Source of the DNA: Apostichopus californicus
Taxonomy: Eukaryota; Echinodermata; Holothuroidea; Aspidochirotida; Stichopodidae
Reading direction: 5' to 3'
Assembly: GCA_020650975.1 (NCBI GenBank)
Contig: JAIPMN010005227.1
Span: 1 to 64,000, forward strand
DNA: 64,000 nucleotides
The first letter of the stretch is position 1. Each line of letters begins with the position of its first letter. The notes beneath the pieces were generated by a model. That model ran no database searches. It saw only the letters and a program-made list of their open reading frames with translations, and was not told where the DNA came from. This document shows positions 27,301-36,627 of this stretch, in pieces. A program made the translations under genes and the position numbers.

Positions 27301-30300
27301 TGGGTCCAAAAAGGGTCAAGGCATTACAGTGATCCTATCAGAATTGTAAAGAAAATCAGTGATCATACTTTTCAAATGTCTGATGGAAGGAAATGGAATG
27401 TGAGTAAATTAGTTAATTGTATTCCACCGGAAACTGGTACTAAATTTTGTTTTGATGATACCTTGCCTGAAAGAACAGGTTATAAAATTCCTAATTTGGA
27501 GTTCAGTCAAGAGTTGGGTCGAGGAAAAAGACAAAAGAAACGTCCTCAATGGCACAAGGATTACGTAATGTATTGATTTTATTTTAAGCAAGAGGAAAAT
27601 GTGACATCTAATTATTATTTGTTTAACTATACGTTTACCCTTACACCTGTTTCCGTTGGCATTTATGCAAATGTGTTTTATTGTTATAATTGATTACGTA
27701 ACTGTTTGGTATATAACATGTATATAAAGTCTGCACGTGGAATTATACAAGGAGTTGGATTTACGTTACTGCTGTGTTCGGTCTACTTGTCTTGTACTTA
27801 TTTATTCCCCTGACTATACGACATGTTCATTTAGCCTCTGATTTAAGCCCTTGCATTATGTTGGGCTAAAAACTTCAGGCTCTAGTTTCTGGCTCAAAAT
27901 GTCAGACTGTGGTATCGGCCTCAAATGTTGTGCTCATTGTCTTGCCCCATATGTTGTGTCCAAATGTTGTAATCATTCAAATATAAAGTATCTGGATAAA
28001 GCACTTACATAATGCCAGGCTCTGGATTCAGGCTTAAAATAGCATGTCCTGGTGTCGACCTCAATGTTGTGCTCAGTGTCATGCCCAAATGTTGTGCCCA
28101 AAATGTAGTGCTTAATAAAATATATAGTCTCTAGAATAAGCGCTGACAAATGAACAATTAAGCCCCGAGTAGGGCTTTAGATACCAATGCGGAATCAGCC
28201 ATGACTATTTGTGAAGGAAGGATTATAATACAAAAGTATAGCCTTTGATGAATATTTACTCGAATGTAATGTAAATAAATCACTTAATGATGCGCCATAA
28301 ACCCAGTGCCGAAGGCTTGTTCAAAAACGCATTCGAGAGCTTAAAGATGTAAATATCTAAAAAACAGAAATGTCTTCAGCTAGGATTTTAAACATTTGAA
28401 TGAGGTGGATTTCCTGAGGTTGAGAGGGATGTTGTTGCACAATGTAGAGGCAGCGATTGCTAAAGCCTTGGAACCACATGAAGAAAGTCTGGCCTTTGGA
28501 ACTTTAAGAAGTGCCTAATTAGAGGACCACAAGTCCCGGGTTGGTTGATATGGGCTCAATAAGTTTTTCAGGTAGTCCGGGCCATTCCAATTAAACACTT
28601 GTAGGTGAAAAGCAGCAGCTTAAATTCAATGCGGGCAGATATTGGCAGCCAATGTAGGTCATCAAGCACTGGTGTTATATGACTTTGCTTAGGAGTTTTT
28701 GTCACTATTCGTGAGGCGGTGAATCCGTTGCAGTCTATTCATTTGTGCATTTGTAATTCCATAGAGCAAAGAATTACTGTAGTCAAGTCGAGATGTTTAT
28801 CAGGGAGTGCACCAACTGTTCAGTGGCTTGTCTAGTCATATATCTTCTAATCTTGCTGATGTTGTGCAAATGAAAATAAGTCGATTTACAGATGTGATTT
28901 ACGTGTTCATCCATATTAAGTTCAGGATCAATTCTTACTCCAAGATTGCAGACTGGTGTTTTATAGACAATATTTATGTTGCATTGACTGATGCTTAGTT
29001 GTGTTACATGCAGTTTTGCTACTTGTTGTTTTGTGCCACAAATCAGGACTTCAGTTTTATCAGTGTTCAGTTTTAGGTGATTGTGGGTTATCCATGACTG
29101 AATTTCATCTAGGTAAGATTGGACCTTTTAAATCTGTCATGACATAACAGACAACGTACTTTGATCGAAAGCAGGAAAGAATAACAGGTTTAACCAACCA
29201 ATTTCGGTTACCTTCCGTCAACGATATCTTGAGTAAGGACTAAAATACTGAGGTATGGTATATTCGACTAATGCTTGCAATATATACTGGAATATTTTTC
29301 TTGAATTCACTAGAAGTCATATGATATTTTTGGGATTGGAATATTCATGGTTGGATTTTTTTTGGTATCAAATGAACATCAGCTAGTTCTCTGCTTCAGT
29401 TTCCGTTATGAAATCATTTACTTTGCACTGTTCAAAGTAAAAGGCTTAGAATACGTCTGAAACTGTGTTTACTTTAATACTATGGCATTGCAACTTTTGA
29501 AAAAGTATACTACAAAAACAAACCACATTGTTTGTTGCAAACTTAAAATACCTATCATCCAGCTGTTATTCTGTACTGGAATGAAAAATAAAAATGTAAA
29601 GGTACAATCAACCAATACTCGCGTACATTATGTTCAGTAAATTAGTGGTTTTGGAAGAACCTTTTTCACGCAATAAAATGACCGTACCTGAGTCACCCGA
29701 GCAGATAATAAAGCACCATCAATCTTAATTGGGAGAGCAGAATCAAAGGTCCACAAGTTAGGATCAATTCACTGATAGTGCATAGATTGTGTCACATAGT
29801 AAGATACTTGTTATTATAACTGCTCATTTTGCGTTACAGATTGTGAGGACATTACTTTGTTTATGGGAGGGTGAACAGGAATACAACCAAGGTAAGAATG
29901 TCCATATGACTATCACGTCTTAGCCATTTTACTGGGGTCCTTTCTTATGAAATGGTAAGGTGGTGAAGTATACAAATTGCGGACAGTTAGAAGGCTAATA
30001 ATCACTCACTTGAAATTCTCTCGTTGAACGTGTTACAACCTCAGTGACTTCTTTAGAATTGCTCGTCTCATCATTGTCAATTCCACTTGAAAATCCACCA
30101 CTGACAATCTAGGACAGACACAGATATTAATAGCATGCTTTCTCCTTCAGTGACATCAAAATTATAGCTTTGCTCAATCAAACGTACCTCATTGAACGAA
30201 CTCAACCAGTTCATCATGGATGTCGTTGCTCAAGTGACTAAATGAAAACTATTCCATACATATTATCTGTTTGTATCAACAACAGATCTCTATTAACCCA

Positions 30301-31636
30301 ATTTTGATCGTTCTTTTTTGTGTTGTGCAGATTAGCTTGTCAATAACTATGAAACATAACATTCCTTTTGAAGAGGGATATTTTCAAAAGATTGACGGCT
30401 TAGTACTGCTTTGAAGTGCAATGATCATTGGTCTCCCAATTCCACATGACACCAAACGTGTGACTTGAAAAACGATGTCCAATAAACAGTATGACTAGAA
30501 AAACAAAAACCTTTTGAATACTTCATCACCCACACCAGCTGCTTTGGAATAAACATCAAATGTATATAAGTTATGTAATTAATCTTTACCTGACTTCCCT
30601 CTAACACAGCTTTCTAACCTAAGACAAAACATGGCACATTGACAAACCTTAAGAAGAGTCTTTGATATTTTGAAAATATTAGTATCAACTTTCAATTTTT
30701 AATTTAATTTTCAAAACAAACAGAAAATACACAGACTACATACACATGTTTTGATCCAGCTTCTTAACTAAAATTCACCATTTGTCTAATTGCCAGGACA
30801 ATTAAATTTGGGTTTATCTTTCTTAACTATGGCAAACATAATTTCTAAACTGATGCATAGCTTATCATGCTTTGTTGGACAGGCGTGTACGTGTGTAAAT
30901 TATTCTATGCTTAGTGTCTACTGAGAGTTTTGTGTAATATATCCAAATCTTGCAGTAGGTCACAAGGCCTACACATCATTCAGAGTAATAAGCTCGCAAG
31001 CACAAATTATGTAGTAGTTTTGAATGATAAGTTTACCATAGCAATGAAAAGTAAGCCAAATGGAAGTGTGCTGGCAATTCATCAGACATTTAAATTTTGA
31101 GACCACTTCTAGATAACCTGTGGAACTCTGGATGCTTGATGATCAAGTGTGTTTACTGTAATTGACCCAACCCAAGAGTATCAAGTATCTAAAACCGTAC
31201 TTCCATCTTCTGACTAACTGACTGCATGCATGCATATTTCTTTAGAGTATTTCAGACCTATATACTGTATAATATTTAGTCTCTTTATTACTAGTCTAAA
31301 AATCATTTTTAATGTGATTTGCATTGCAAAAAATGGGGTAATCCAGTTCATACAACTAAAAATTGTGATATAAGTCACATAAGAGCGCTATTCACCAGAA
31401 TGTTGAGATAAGAAATATAAGTGACCAAGTGTTAAACTATTCAAAGTAATATTCACTTGCCAATGGTCACCTGCCATACAGCAAAAGATTCCCATACCCA
31501 AAAAATTGTTCCTTTTACTACATAATTATGGCACACTAATTTTCCCTTCAACTATTAACATAAAGGTATATACAGTAATTACGATGTGTGAGCTTTGAAG
31601 AACTGTTCTTACCGAGGGGTCTGGAGCTTCAGCCAT
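6196..31636 (-). CDS. Unrecognised gene with duplicated four-exon beta-rich modules (3' end not found)
   Basis: Exons in transcription order: 31636-31613, 30108-30010, (29771-29688, doubtful), 22196-22043, 21614-21472, 20074-19907, 19252-19091, 10872-10797, 9951-9848, 8210-8064, 6828-6682, 6310-6196. All have AG/GT borders and compatible phases. Exons 22196-19091 and 10872-6682 form two copies of one module with intron phases 0-1, 1-0, 0-0, 0-0. Paired exons share motifs: TVWFCLDSEYK with TVWMCPKNDTVFK, LDSHDTFIL with LDSETTFLI, and GGKAKCPF with GGQTKCQF. The alternating hydrophobic pattern suggests beta-sandwich repeats. The start MAEAPDPS shows no signal peptide, so a cytosolic or nuclear protein is likely. 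I do not recognise the family. The last exon ends in phase 1 without a stop, so 3' exons are missing from this model. The introns hold a 6.1-kb DNA transposon, a gypsy fossil and a LINE fragment. Confidence 0.7.
6682..6828 (-). CDS. Locus 1, module 2 exon 4
   Basis: 49 codons, phase 0 to 0, CAACAG acceptor, GTATGT donor. It contains GGQTKCQFAMKR, IEVKISLWQ and IDLCITTK. It is the partner of the exon at 19252-19091. Confidence 0.65.
8064..8210 (-). CDS. Locus 1, module 2 exon 3
   Basis: 49 codons, phase 0 to 0, ATAG acceptor, GTATGT donor. It begins ALEEEQKMHSKAKLDSETTF and ends KKWKVHNLQKQK. It is charged and beta-like, and shares the LDS-x-x-TF core with the exon at 20074-19907. Confidence 0.65.
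9848..9951 (-). CDS. Locus 1, module 2 exon 2 (TVW-C motif)
   Basis: 104 nt, phase 1 to 0, TTTCAG acceptor, GTGAGT donor. It reads GVFSVVPYVNKLSHIDEDLI and then LTVWMCPKNDTVFK. It is the clearest partner of the exon at 21614-21472. Confidence 0.65.
10797..10872 (-). CDS. Locus 1, module 2 exon 1
   Basis: 76 nt, phase 0 to 1, ATAG acceptor, GTAAGT donor. It reads ICDIHMTEEQKATLVEQAVS and then ANCCQ. It is half the length of its module 1 counterpart, so homology rests on phase and position more than on sequence. Confidence 0.55.
11230..11725. repeat. 172-bp tandem repeat, three copies
   Basis: The phrase AGTGCCTTTTAGGTGTATAT recurs with 172-bp spacing, starting near 11232, 11404 and 11576. 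Each unit ends in a (GT)n/(GTAT)n tract, and the third copy has a shortened GT tract. Copies are nearly identical, so the array is young or the region is an assembly expansion. It lies in the intron between the two modules of locus 1. Confidence 0.9.
12804..13160. repeat. Left subterminal repeats with palindromic TTGGG/CCCAA motifs
   Basis: Motifs such as AGTTGGGCAATTTGTTACCC followed by AATATTGGTTAATGAAT recur about every 60-90 bp (near 12970, 13053 and 13127). Each holds an inverted TTGGG/CCCAA pair. The right end (about 18745-18906) has scattered inverted versions. Repeated subterminal motifs of this sort are often transposase-binding sites; that role is inferred here. Confidence 0.7.
14575..18536 (-). 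pseudogene. Transposon-borne SAM + C2H2 protein of an uncharacterised family (decayed)
   Basis: Exons: 18536-18450, 17564-17455, 17415 to about 16983, 16635-16520, 15264-15055 and 14784-14575, mostly with AG/GT borders and matching phases. Exons 1-2 encode a SAM-like domain (LLRSWG, then IEDLKETFEENEID, then TIKELIPNI). Exon 3 has C2H2-type fingers (second one C-x4-C...HLLTKH) and an acidic linker leading to IPSSLVQTF. Exons 4-6 carry motifs seen in a widespread, unnamed animal protein family (PSLFKAIDVCFK, then FFNAFKAVYIFDLEF). Lesions: a one-base shortfall in the G run at 18478-18481 shifts frame inside the SAM domain, TGA at 17284-17286 interrupts the second finger, and the end of exon 3 is out of frame. 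The gene lies wholly within the transposon ends, so it may be the element's own gene. Confidence 0.65.
19091..19252 (-). CDS. Locus 1, module 1 exon 4
   Basis: 54 codons, phase 0 to 0, CTTCAG acceptor, GTAAGA donor. It begins KINAQQIWKGGKAKCPFMLQ, followed by a basic stretch with YITLTIHQKV. The K-I start, the GG-x-x-KC-x-F core and a following amphipathic strand are shared with the exon at 6828-6682. Confidence 0.65.
19907..20074 (-). CDS. Locus 1, module 1 exon 3
   Basis: 56 codons, phase 0 to 0, GTGATT donor. It contains ITLDSHDTFILEE, then LTVTIEANNPNAWNPDTYQK. The LDS-x-x-TF core is shared with the exon at 8210-8064. Confidence 0.65.
21472..21614 (-). CDS. Locus 1, module 1 exon 2 (TVW-C motif)
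   Basis: Phase 1 to 0, 143 nt, TTTTAG acceptor, GTCTGT donor. It ends HMTFTVWFCLDSEYK. The TVW-x-C motif and the preceding IFRVV match the paired exon at 9951-9848 (VFSVV, LTVWMC), which supports exon duplication. Confidence 0.65.
22043..22196 (-). CDS. Locus 1, module 1 exon 1
   Basis: Phase 0 to 1, TTTCAG acceptor, GTAAGT donor, 154 nt. It includes GGIHIAGSSNQIFQDCKFVV and then FSGKKKVVQS. A single Cys sits in a beta-like stretch. It corresponds by position and phase to the shorter exon at 10872-10797. Confidence 0.6.
22200..24480. other. Intron of locus 1, nothing recognised
   Basis: AT-rich sequence without convincing exons on either strand. Small open frames lack motifs and splice context. 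Confidence 0.45.
24480..27800 (+). mobile_element. Ty3/gypsy-type LTR retrotransposon fossil (pol region)
   Basis: Parts in order on the plus strand: aspartic protease-like stretch (about 24.5-24.8 kb, with a DTG-type site), reverse transcriptase (about 24.9-25.75 kb, with a Y-x-DD-type site), RNase H (about 25.8-26.2 kb), and integrase with HHCC zinc finger and core (about 26.4-27.3 kb). A basic tail ends near 27576. The order protease, RT, RNase H, integrase is that of Ty3/gypsy. No gag is recognised upstream. The stretch after 27600 contains a TATATAAAG and could be a 3' LTR, but I found no matching 5' LTR. The coding part is broken in a few places yet well preserved, so it is a fairly young fossil in an intron of locus 1. 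Confidence 0.9.
27820..28150. repeat. Degenerate tandem repeats (GGCTCAAAATGT / AAATGTTGTG phrases)
   Basis: Phrases such as 'ggctctggattcaggctt aaaat' and 'caaatgttgtgctcattgtc' recur at roughly 120-180 bp with divergence. They lie just downstream of the gypsy fossil and seem to be an older local repeat. No coding signal is seen. Confidence 0.5.
28380..29140 (-). mobile_element. CR1/L2-like LINE, C-terminal ORF2 remnant
   Basis: Translated on the minus strand, pieces match the end of CR1/L2-type reverse transcriptases: IQSWITHNHLKLNTDKTEVL near 29090, then HVTQLSISQCNINI, then NLGVRIDPELNMDEHVNHIC near 28910, then LDYSNSLLYGITNAQMNRLQ near 28760. The usual order and spacing are kept. Several stops and frame changes interrupt it (for example around 28700-28820), so it is dead. 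The 5' part with endonuclease and catalytic centre is absent. Confidence 0.8.
29688..29771 (-). CDS. Locus 1, candidate third exon (opens with TGA)
   Basis: 28 codons between a CAG acceptor and a GTACGG donor, phase 0 to 0. After the first codon it reads IDPNLWTFDSALPIKIDG and then ALLSARVTQ, which fits the composition of the neighbouring exons. The first codon is TGA, in frame. Either the exon is not used in this way, the allele or assembly has an error, or the gene is broken here. Confidence 0.35.
30010..30108 (-). CDS. Locus 1, second coding exon
   Basis: 33 codons, phase 0 to 0, CTAG acceptor and GTGAGT donor. It reads IVSGGFSSGIDNDETSNS and continues KEVTEVVTRSTREFQ. It is Ser/Thr- and acid-rich and probably disordered. 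An alternative short exon near 30188-30235, ending LSSFNE in phase 0, could splice to it as well. Confidence 0.5.
30355..30540 (+). repeat. Interspersed repeat shared with 60360-60620
   Basis: See the copy at 60360: several ordered blocks of 12-20 bp match with similar spacing. It lies in the locus 1 intron next to exon 2. No terminal repeats are seen. Confidence 0.45.
31613..31636 (-). CDS. Locus 1, first coding exon
   Basis: The ATG at 31636 begins MAEAPDPS, and a GTAAGA donor follows immediately in phase 0. It joins in frame to the exon at 30108. The start is chosen because it is the only ATG before a good donor in the expected phase upstream of the next exon. The 5' UTR and promoter would lie toward 32.4 kb. 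Confidence 0.5.
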
Positions 31637-32460
31637 GGTGTCTTCCTCATACCTGATATGAAAACAAGGATTGACCATGGTTTGTGCATGCTATATTTTA
31701 CAAATAATAGATACTGAACGTGTACAAGATTTAAAGGGATAACGAAGACAGATTTATATAAAACAAATACTTATATTTAGCACAGAGCTTGTGATACGTA
31801 GCACACAGATTCAATCATCCACATGGATAAATAGCTCGTTCCTTCGGTACGTTATATAAAATGTGGCGCAATAACTTGTGAAGTCACTCATGAACTACAT
31901 GGTCAACAAGTGATTTTGTTTTACTTTGATGACGACGATGGCGATGACGATGATGTGGTTGAATGCCTATGCCTCATGATCCCAATCTAAAACTTATGTT
32001 CATCAGTAGCTTTCAGATATGTTAGTGAGAACATTTGTCTCGTGCATACAGTATGGAACAGCTATGGAATACAATGACGCGGTGGGGGAGTGTTACGATA
32101 TTGTATAATGAATCCCATTAATGAATACGGTTAGTAAAACTAGTCTAGCTCTAACTTGGGCTTAACTAAGAATAGGCAAAGCCTAAGCTTATGCATTTAA
32201 TACTCTCTATCAGGCAGTAACAGAGCACACACATGATTCAATAACTTATCATCATTTCAACAAATAATCACTCTGAACGTAGCAGAGAAACTCTATCAGA
32301 TAAAGATACGCTTAAACTTAGAAATCACCGCAATAGCTCAACTCACCCGTCATATCCTGTTGTTAAAACTATACTAAGCTGCAGCGATATTCCTATGTTG
32401 CAAATAGTCACAGACTATTGCGGCGAAGGTCACAATTGCCGATTTCGAAGTAGAGACTCT

Positions 32461-32586
32461 AATGGCGTCACCAAAACTATTGTTGCCCGATAAGGCATTC
32501 ACTGTGGTTTTACGCTTCGTTGGTTTTAGCTTTGATACCGCGTTGGAACTGGGTGGTACGTATTATGTTTTTAGTATTAGTTTTTA
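32461..32586 (+). CDS. Possible short exon divergent from locus 1
   Basis: An ATG at 32461 opens 41 codons, MASPKLLLPDKAFTVVLRFV and onward to TALELGG, ending in TAA. It lies about 0.8 kb upstream of the locus 1 start on the opposite strand, as a divergent promoter arrangement would give. A weak GT donor (near 32552) is present. I do not recognise the sequence and found no following exon, so it may be chance. Confidence 0.15.
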
Positions 32587-32639
32587 AATAGATATACAGA
32601 TTACTTGCGCTGGTGTGGGCGACCATTACCGCAACCACT

Positions 32640-32910
32640 ATATACACATTAATTACACCAAAACTAAATTTTCTCCATCAAAAATAAATTTACTCTATTA
32701 AAAAATATATATTTATTCCATCCGAAACAAATTGTTCATCACAAATGTTTTAGTTCATCAAAAAGAAAATTCTCCATCAAAAATAAAATCACATCAAAAA
32801 TTAAATAACTCCGTCTGAAATAAATTTACTAAATCACATCAAAAATTAAATTACTCCATCTGAAATAAATTTTCTTCATCAAATATAAAATAAGGCCTTA
32901 AACCAAATCA
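32640..32910. repeat. Low-complexity CATCAAAAATAAATT repeats
   Basis: Phrases such as TCCATCAAAAATAAATTTAC and CACATCAAAAATTAAAT recur irregularly, as a degenerate AT-rich minisatellite. No coding signal is seen. Confidence 0.7.
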
Positions 32911-32989
32911 ACTTAACAAGATATGACCCTTAAATGCATTACTGAAGGAAGCTGAATAAATGGAAGAAACTTAACGTGCAAGTTCGAGA

Positions 32990-33480
32990 CATGAAAGACG
33001 CATTAGACAATTGGAACACCGTATAAAATGGTACAAAAGAGAAAGCCCATGAAACAAGCACTTCCACCTAACTGCAAGTATTGTGGACTGAGCAACCAGC
33101 ACTCATCTAGGAAAATGTTACCGCGTTAGTACAGCCTGAAGAACAACAGTAAGCAAAGAAGGCAGTAGCAGAAAATAACACAAGCTCGGAAGTTGATTAA
33201 TATTTCGAGAAATGTCTCCATGTCCATACTGCTCGGAGTGAGGAGACATCCAAAGAAACAGTGTCAACACTTCTTGATAGTGCAGGAGTGGACACAGAGA
33301 CTGATACTGGAGCTACAGGTAAACTCATTAACGAAAGCCAATTGGAAGCATTCAAGAACAGAACATAACAACGAGTACTGTGACACTAAAGAAAAGCAAA
33401 GTTTAAGTATAAATGCTGGAATGCAGACTTTGGGTCAATGGAGAAATCGAGACTAACATTAACCAGACCAGGACCGGGTA
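32990..33480 (+). mobile_element. LTR retrotransposon fossil (gag zinc knuckle and protease-like remnant)
   Basis: Around 33060-33120 the plus strand resembles a gag CCHC knuckle region (PNCKYCGLSNQHSSRK). Around 33280-33350 it resembles a retroviral-type protease start (DTETDTGATGKLINESQLE). Such knuckle plus protease pairs are typical of gypsy-type elements. It is an old, heavily broken fossil without visible LTRs. Confidence 0.6.
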
Positions 33481-33761
33481 CCAACGCAAGATTCATGGTA
33501 GTCAGGGGAGGAGTAACTCACCCCCCCCCCCTCCATTGTTATCTAAACAGATCGTTCTCAATATAGCTGTGCTAATGATTGATCCAGCCGGTTGATTCAA
33601 AGATGAGAACATCTCAAAAGCCACAAATTAACGCAAGGACAACTGGAATATCCGAAGATCATTAAAACTGCTTCCATGCAATCATATAGAAGTATAAACA
33701 ACTGTTGCGAATAATGGGTCCATAAGTGGGGTATCAGGAAACTTATAATTAAACCCATTGA

Positions 33762-33950
33762 AGAAGAAGAAGAAGAAGAAGAAATCTTTCAATTTAGAAA
33801 GTCATTTCAGATGGAAAAACCGTAGATTGCTCATGGATGAAAAAAGCACCTTACTATGACCGGGCCGGTTATCGAACCCGGACCCTCCCGATTGCTAATT
33901 TCCTCATTGCTTCAAGTATGCCACTGCTTTTATCCACTCGGTCACAGTAC
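33762..33950 (-). mobile_element. tRNA-derived SINE head with trinucleotide tail
   Basis: On the minus strand a pol III A box (TGACCGAGTGGATAAAAGC, about 33944-33926) and B box (GGGTTCGATAACC, 33879-33867) have tRNA-like spacing with a Ser/Leu-type extra arm. Acceptor-stem pairing is poor, so it is not a working tRNA. A (GAA)n tract on the plus strand at about 33762-33782 could be the tail. Confidence 0.5.
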
Positions 33951-34859
33951 CGGTAAATGAAAGCACATAAGAGAGGACGGTGGTACAACCCCACCGGACG
34001 GATGCGTACGCTCTCCGAACTTTACAGCTCTCGCATCCCGAATTCGATCGTAACTATATACTGCAAAATGGATAAAATAACAACTGGTTAAGAACTTCAA
34101 GAAAAGTGTTGTTGCTTAATACATGCAAGCAATGCCATATCGTAACAATCGCTACTTGTATCAGTACTCGCTTAAATCAGTCACTCAACACTGGTTTGAA
34201 TTTATCAACAGCAATAATTTTGTTTAGAGACTCTCACGAAGATGTACTCATGCTGATGCTCTTCCAAGTACAAGTCCTGCCACTTCAAAGACTACAAGCC
34301 CTGTCAGTGCCCCTTCAAATTCACCCTCCTGAAATTGTACATGGGGTTGCTAGTATTCAGCCTTTAGAGCCTTGATGGTATTGAGACTTTTTACTGGGTT
34401 TATTTTCAAGCATTACTAGTTTTTTGGAAACATGAAGATTATACAACAGGCAATTGAATATTACACCTGAGAGGGCATTTTGGCTTTAAAATGGCCAGAC
34501 AAAGCTCTAGTTCACCCACTGAAAAGACGGTGGTTGCCACTCTGACACCACGATGAGGTCAGCTTTGTGGGACTTTTGGTCAGAGAACTTCTTTTTTAAG
34601 AATGACAACACATTTTTGTTTTGGTCTCTTTATTCCTCGTTCACATTACATAAAGCTTTGAGACGTATAACTGTAAGACAATAGTAACAAGACAACAAAA
34701 CATAGCTTTAAACACTACGAAAAGACTTGAGGTAAAGCAGTAGGACGGAAAGTCCAGGAATGACAGGAAAATTTGGTCGAACAGTTAAAAAGTACATGAA
34801 TACAATAATATATCACCCTATATAAGATATAAGAAACAATTTATATATGCTCCCAGCGA

Positions 34860-35585
34860 AGAATTGTACCCTAGTCTTACAGCGGTAAACTATGGTTAAA
34901 ATGGGGTAAAACATGGTAAATTTGCCACAGTAGCCCTATAGAATAAACTTATGGTCTATACTTATTTTAATTAACAAAAACTGTACATACCTTCTGTAAA
35001 ACTGTTTAACCTTTATATTGTTGCCATGCTTGTTTTGACTGCAGCATATTGACCGAATCTGGTGCATATAAAATAGTATGCCATAATATACATACGACAT
35101 CATGAAATACAGTATGAGTTGCTGTGTTGTATGTTTCAACTAGGCCAATTATGATACAATCCACCAATGGGTGAAATGTAAGGTAATTTGCGGTGTACTG
35201 ATTATAATCAAGACAAGTTTGGAAACTGTTGTGCAATTGGGAGACAACTCTGGTAAATTTAGGGTAAAACTGTGGTAAAATTTAGGTAAAACCATGGTAC
35301 AATTAGGTTAAAACTAATTGGTACAGCTTTAGGGTAAAATTGTGGTTAATAAGGGTAGAACTATGGTACCGCCATAGTCCACATAGAGTAAATTTGAGAT
35401 AAAACTATTGCGAAGATGAAATAGAAAGTGATAAAACCATTGTACAACTGTGATATGGTGCTATGGAAAAACTGTGGTAAACCGCATCCATAGGACCAAA
35501 ATACCAGTCAAATCTAGGTATTGTACCACGTGATTACCATGGAAAATGGTGGTATTTTGCCGTGGTTAGTGTGAGGTAATTCTTT
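34860..35585. repeat. Repeats with GGTAAAACTATGGTAC-type phrases
   Basis: The phrases GGTAAAAC, ATGGTAAA and TTAGGGTAAAACTGTGG recur from about 34880 to 34930 and from 35240 to 35490. Inverted versions (ACCATGGAAAATGGTGG) lie near the right edge. This layout resembles a small non-autonomous DNA element, but I could not define terminal repeats. Confidence 0.5.
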
Positions 35586-35969
35586 TCCTAGGATTTAATT
35601 CATCTTCAGAGTTTGCATACTGTGTTGAAAGAAGATGAGCATTTTCTGCTCCTATATTTCAGGGCTATAGTAATATAATGACTATGAAGTATGAGTTGTG
35701 TACACTATAGTTTGACATGGGCGTTTGTCACGAACTAAAGCAATGTACATCATTACGTGTACACGCAGAGCCAATGTAAAGTCCTAACACCTGTATTACA
35801 TAGCGCTGTGTTTTGCCGTAAGTTTATTGACAAGAATATGGCATTTTTAATCGTGAATTTGGTATCAATGAAAAGAGCATAGTCTAATCTAGCCAATTTC
35901 GCCATATATGTGCATTTTTCTCCTGTAACGAAGTCAAATATACGGCATGTTTAACGGCACTTTTTGGAG

Positions 35970-36240
35970 CCATGTTCAATTGATCAGTTGGAATTAAGTG
36001 AACAATTAAACAGTTTGCAGAAAAATGTTGAATTGATAACATATTGTAAGTGGTCAATTAAACATTTTGCAGAAAATTGTTCAATTGACGAGATCTGATA
36101 AGCTGTCAATTCAACATTTTTAAGAACAAATATTCAATTGCTCAGTTAAAACAATTGAGCAATCCAACATTTTTCTGATTTTTGATAAGATATTATCTTG
36201 TTATCTAAACAATTTACTAAAAAATGTTGAATAATTGGGG
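35970..36240. repeat. CAATTGA / AACATTTT repeat block
   Basis: CAATTGA, TCAATTG or close variants occur about eight times in 270 bp, alternating with AACATTTT(GCAGAAAA) phrases in both orientations. It is a degenerate local repeat just upstream of the likely CEP164 promoter. Confidence 0.55.
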
Positions 36241-36299
36241 CAAAGTTTTCTAATGTTGATGGCACTTTTAAGCTTCCGTACCAGCGGCCTTGGAAAGTA

Positions 36300-36627
36300 A
36301 CGAGTTTAGTGTGTAAGTCAATCGGAGCAATTTAGCGCTGCTACGTACTTCGTGATCACAACAAGAGAAACGGCTGTTTATGAAAGTCTAACATATGTGA
36401 CTGTTTGAATTCCTTCGTTGTGACTGTGTTGATCACTGCATGTAAACACAAACTAAGTTACCTATTTACACACGTACTAGACTGTATATACTAGAAACGT
36501 CACTGTGTGAGGGACGCTACTAAGCACTGATAGTATCATCATTTTCGCTGAACTGATGTTTCAGCTTTTATGGCATTTCGCCTGAGCCACGAATATTAAT
36601 CAAGTTTCCTTCGACAAAGCCGACGAG
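36300..36627 (+). promoter_or_regulatory. CEP164: Probable CEP164 promoter and 5' UTR exon
   Basis: The region is less AT-rich than its surroundings. The string CCTTCGACAAAGCCGACGAG is followed directly by a strong GTAAGTG donor at 36628. The next exon in the CEP164 model has an acceptor at 40586 and 72 nt of UTR before its ATG, so this is a natural non-coding first exon. The transcription start is not determined; there is no clear TATA box. Confidence 0.4.

Noticed and set aside
33852-33948. Functional tRNA gene
   Set aside because: A and B boxes are present, but the acceptor-stem halves do not pair well and a simple-repeat tail follows; a SINE head fits better.
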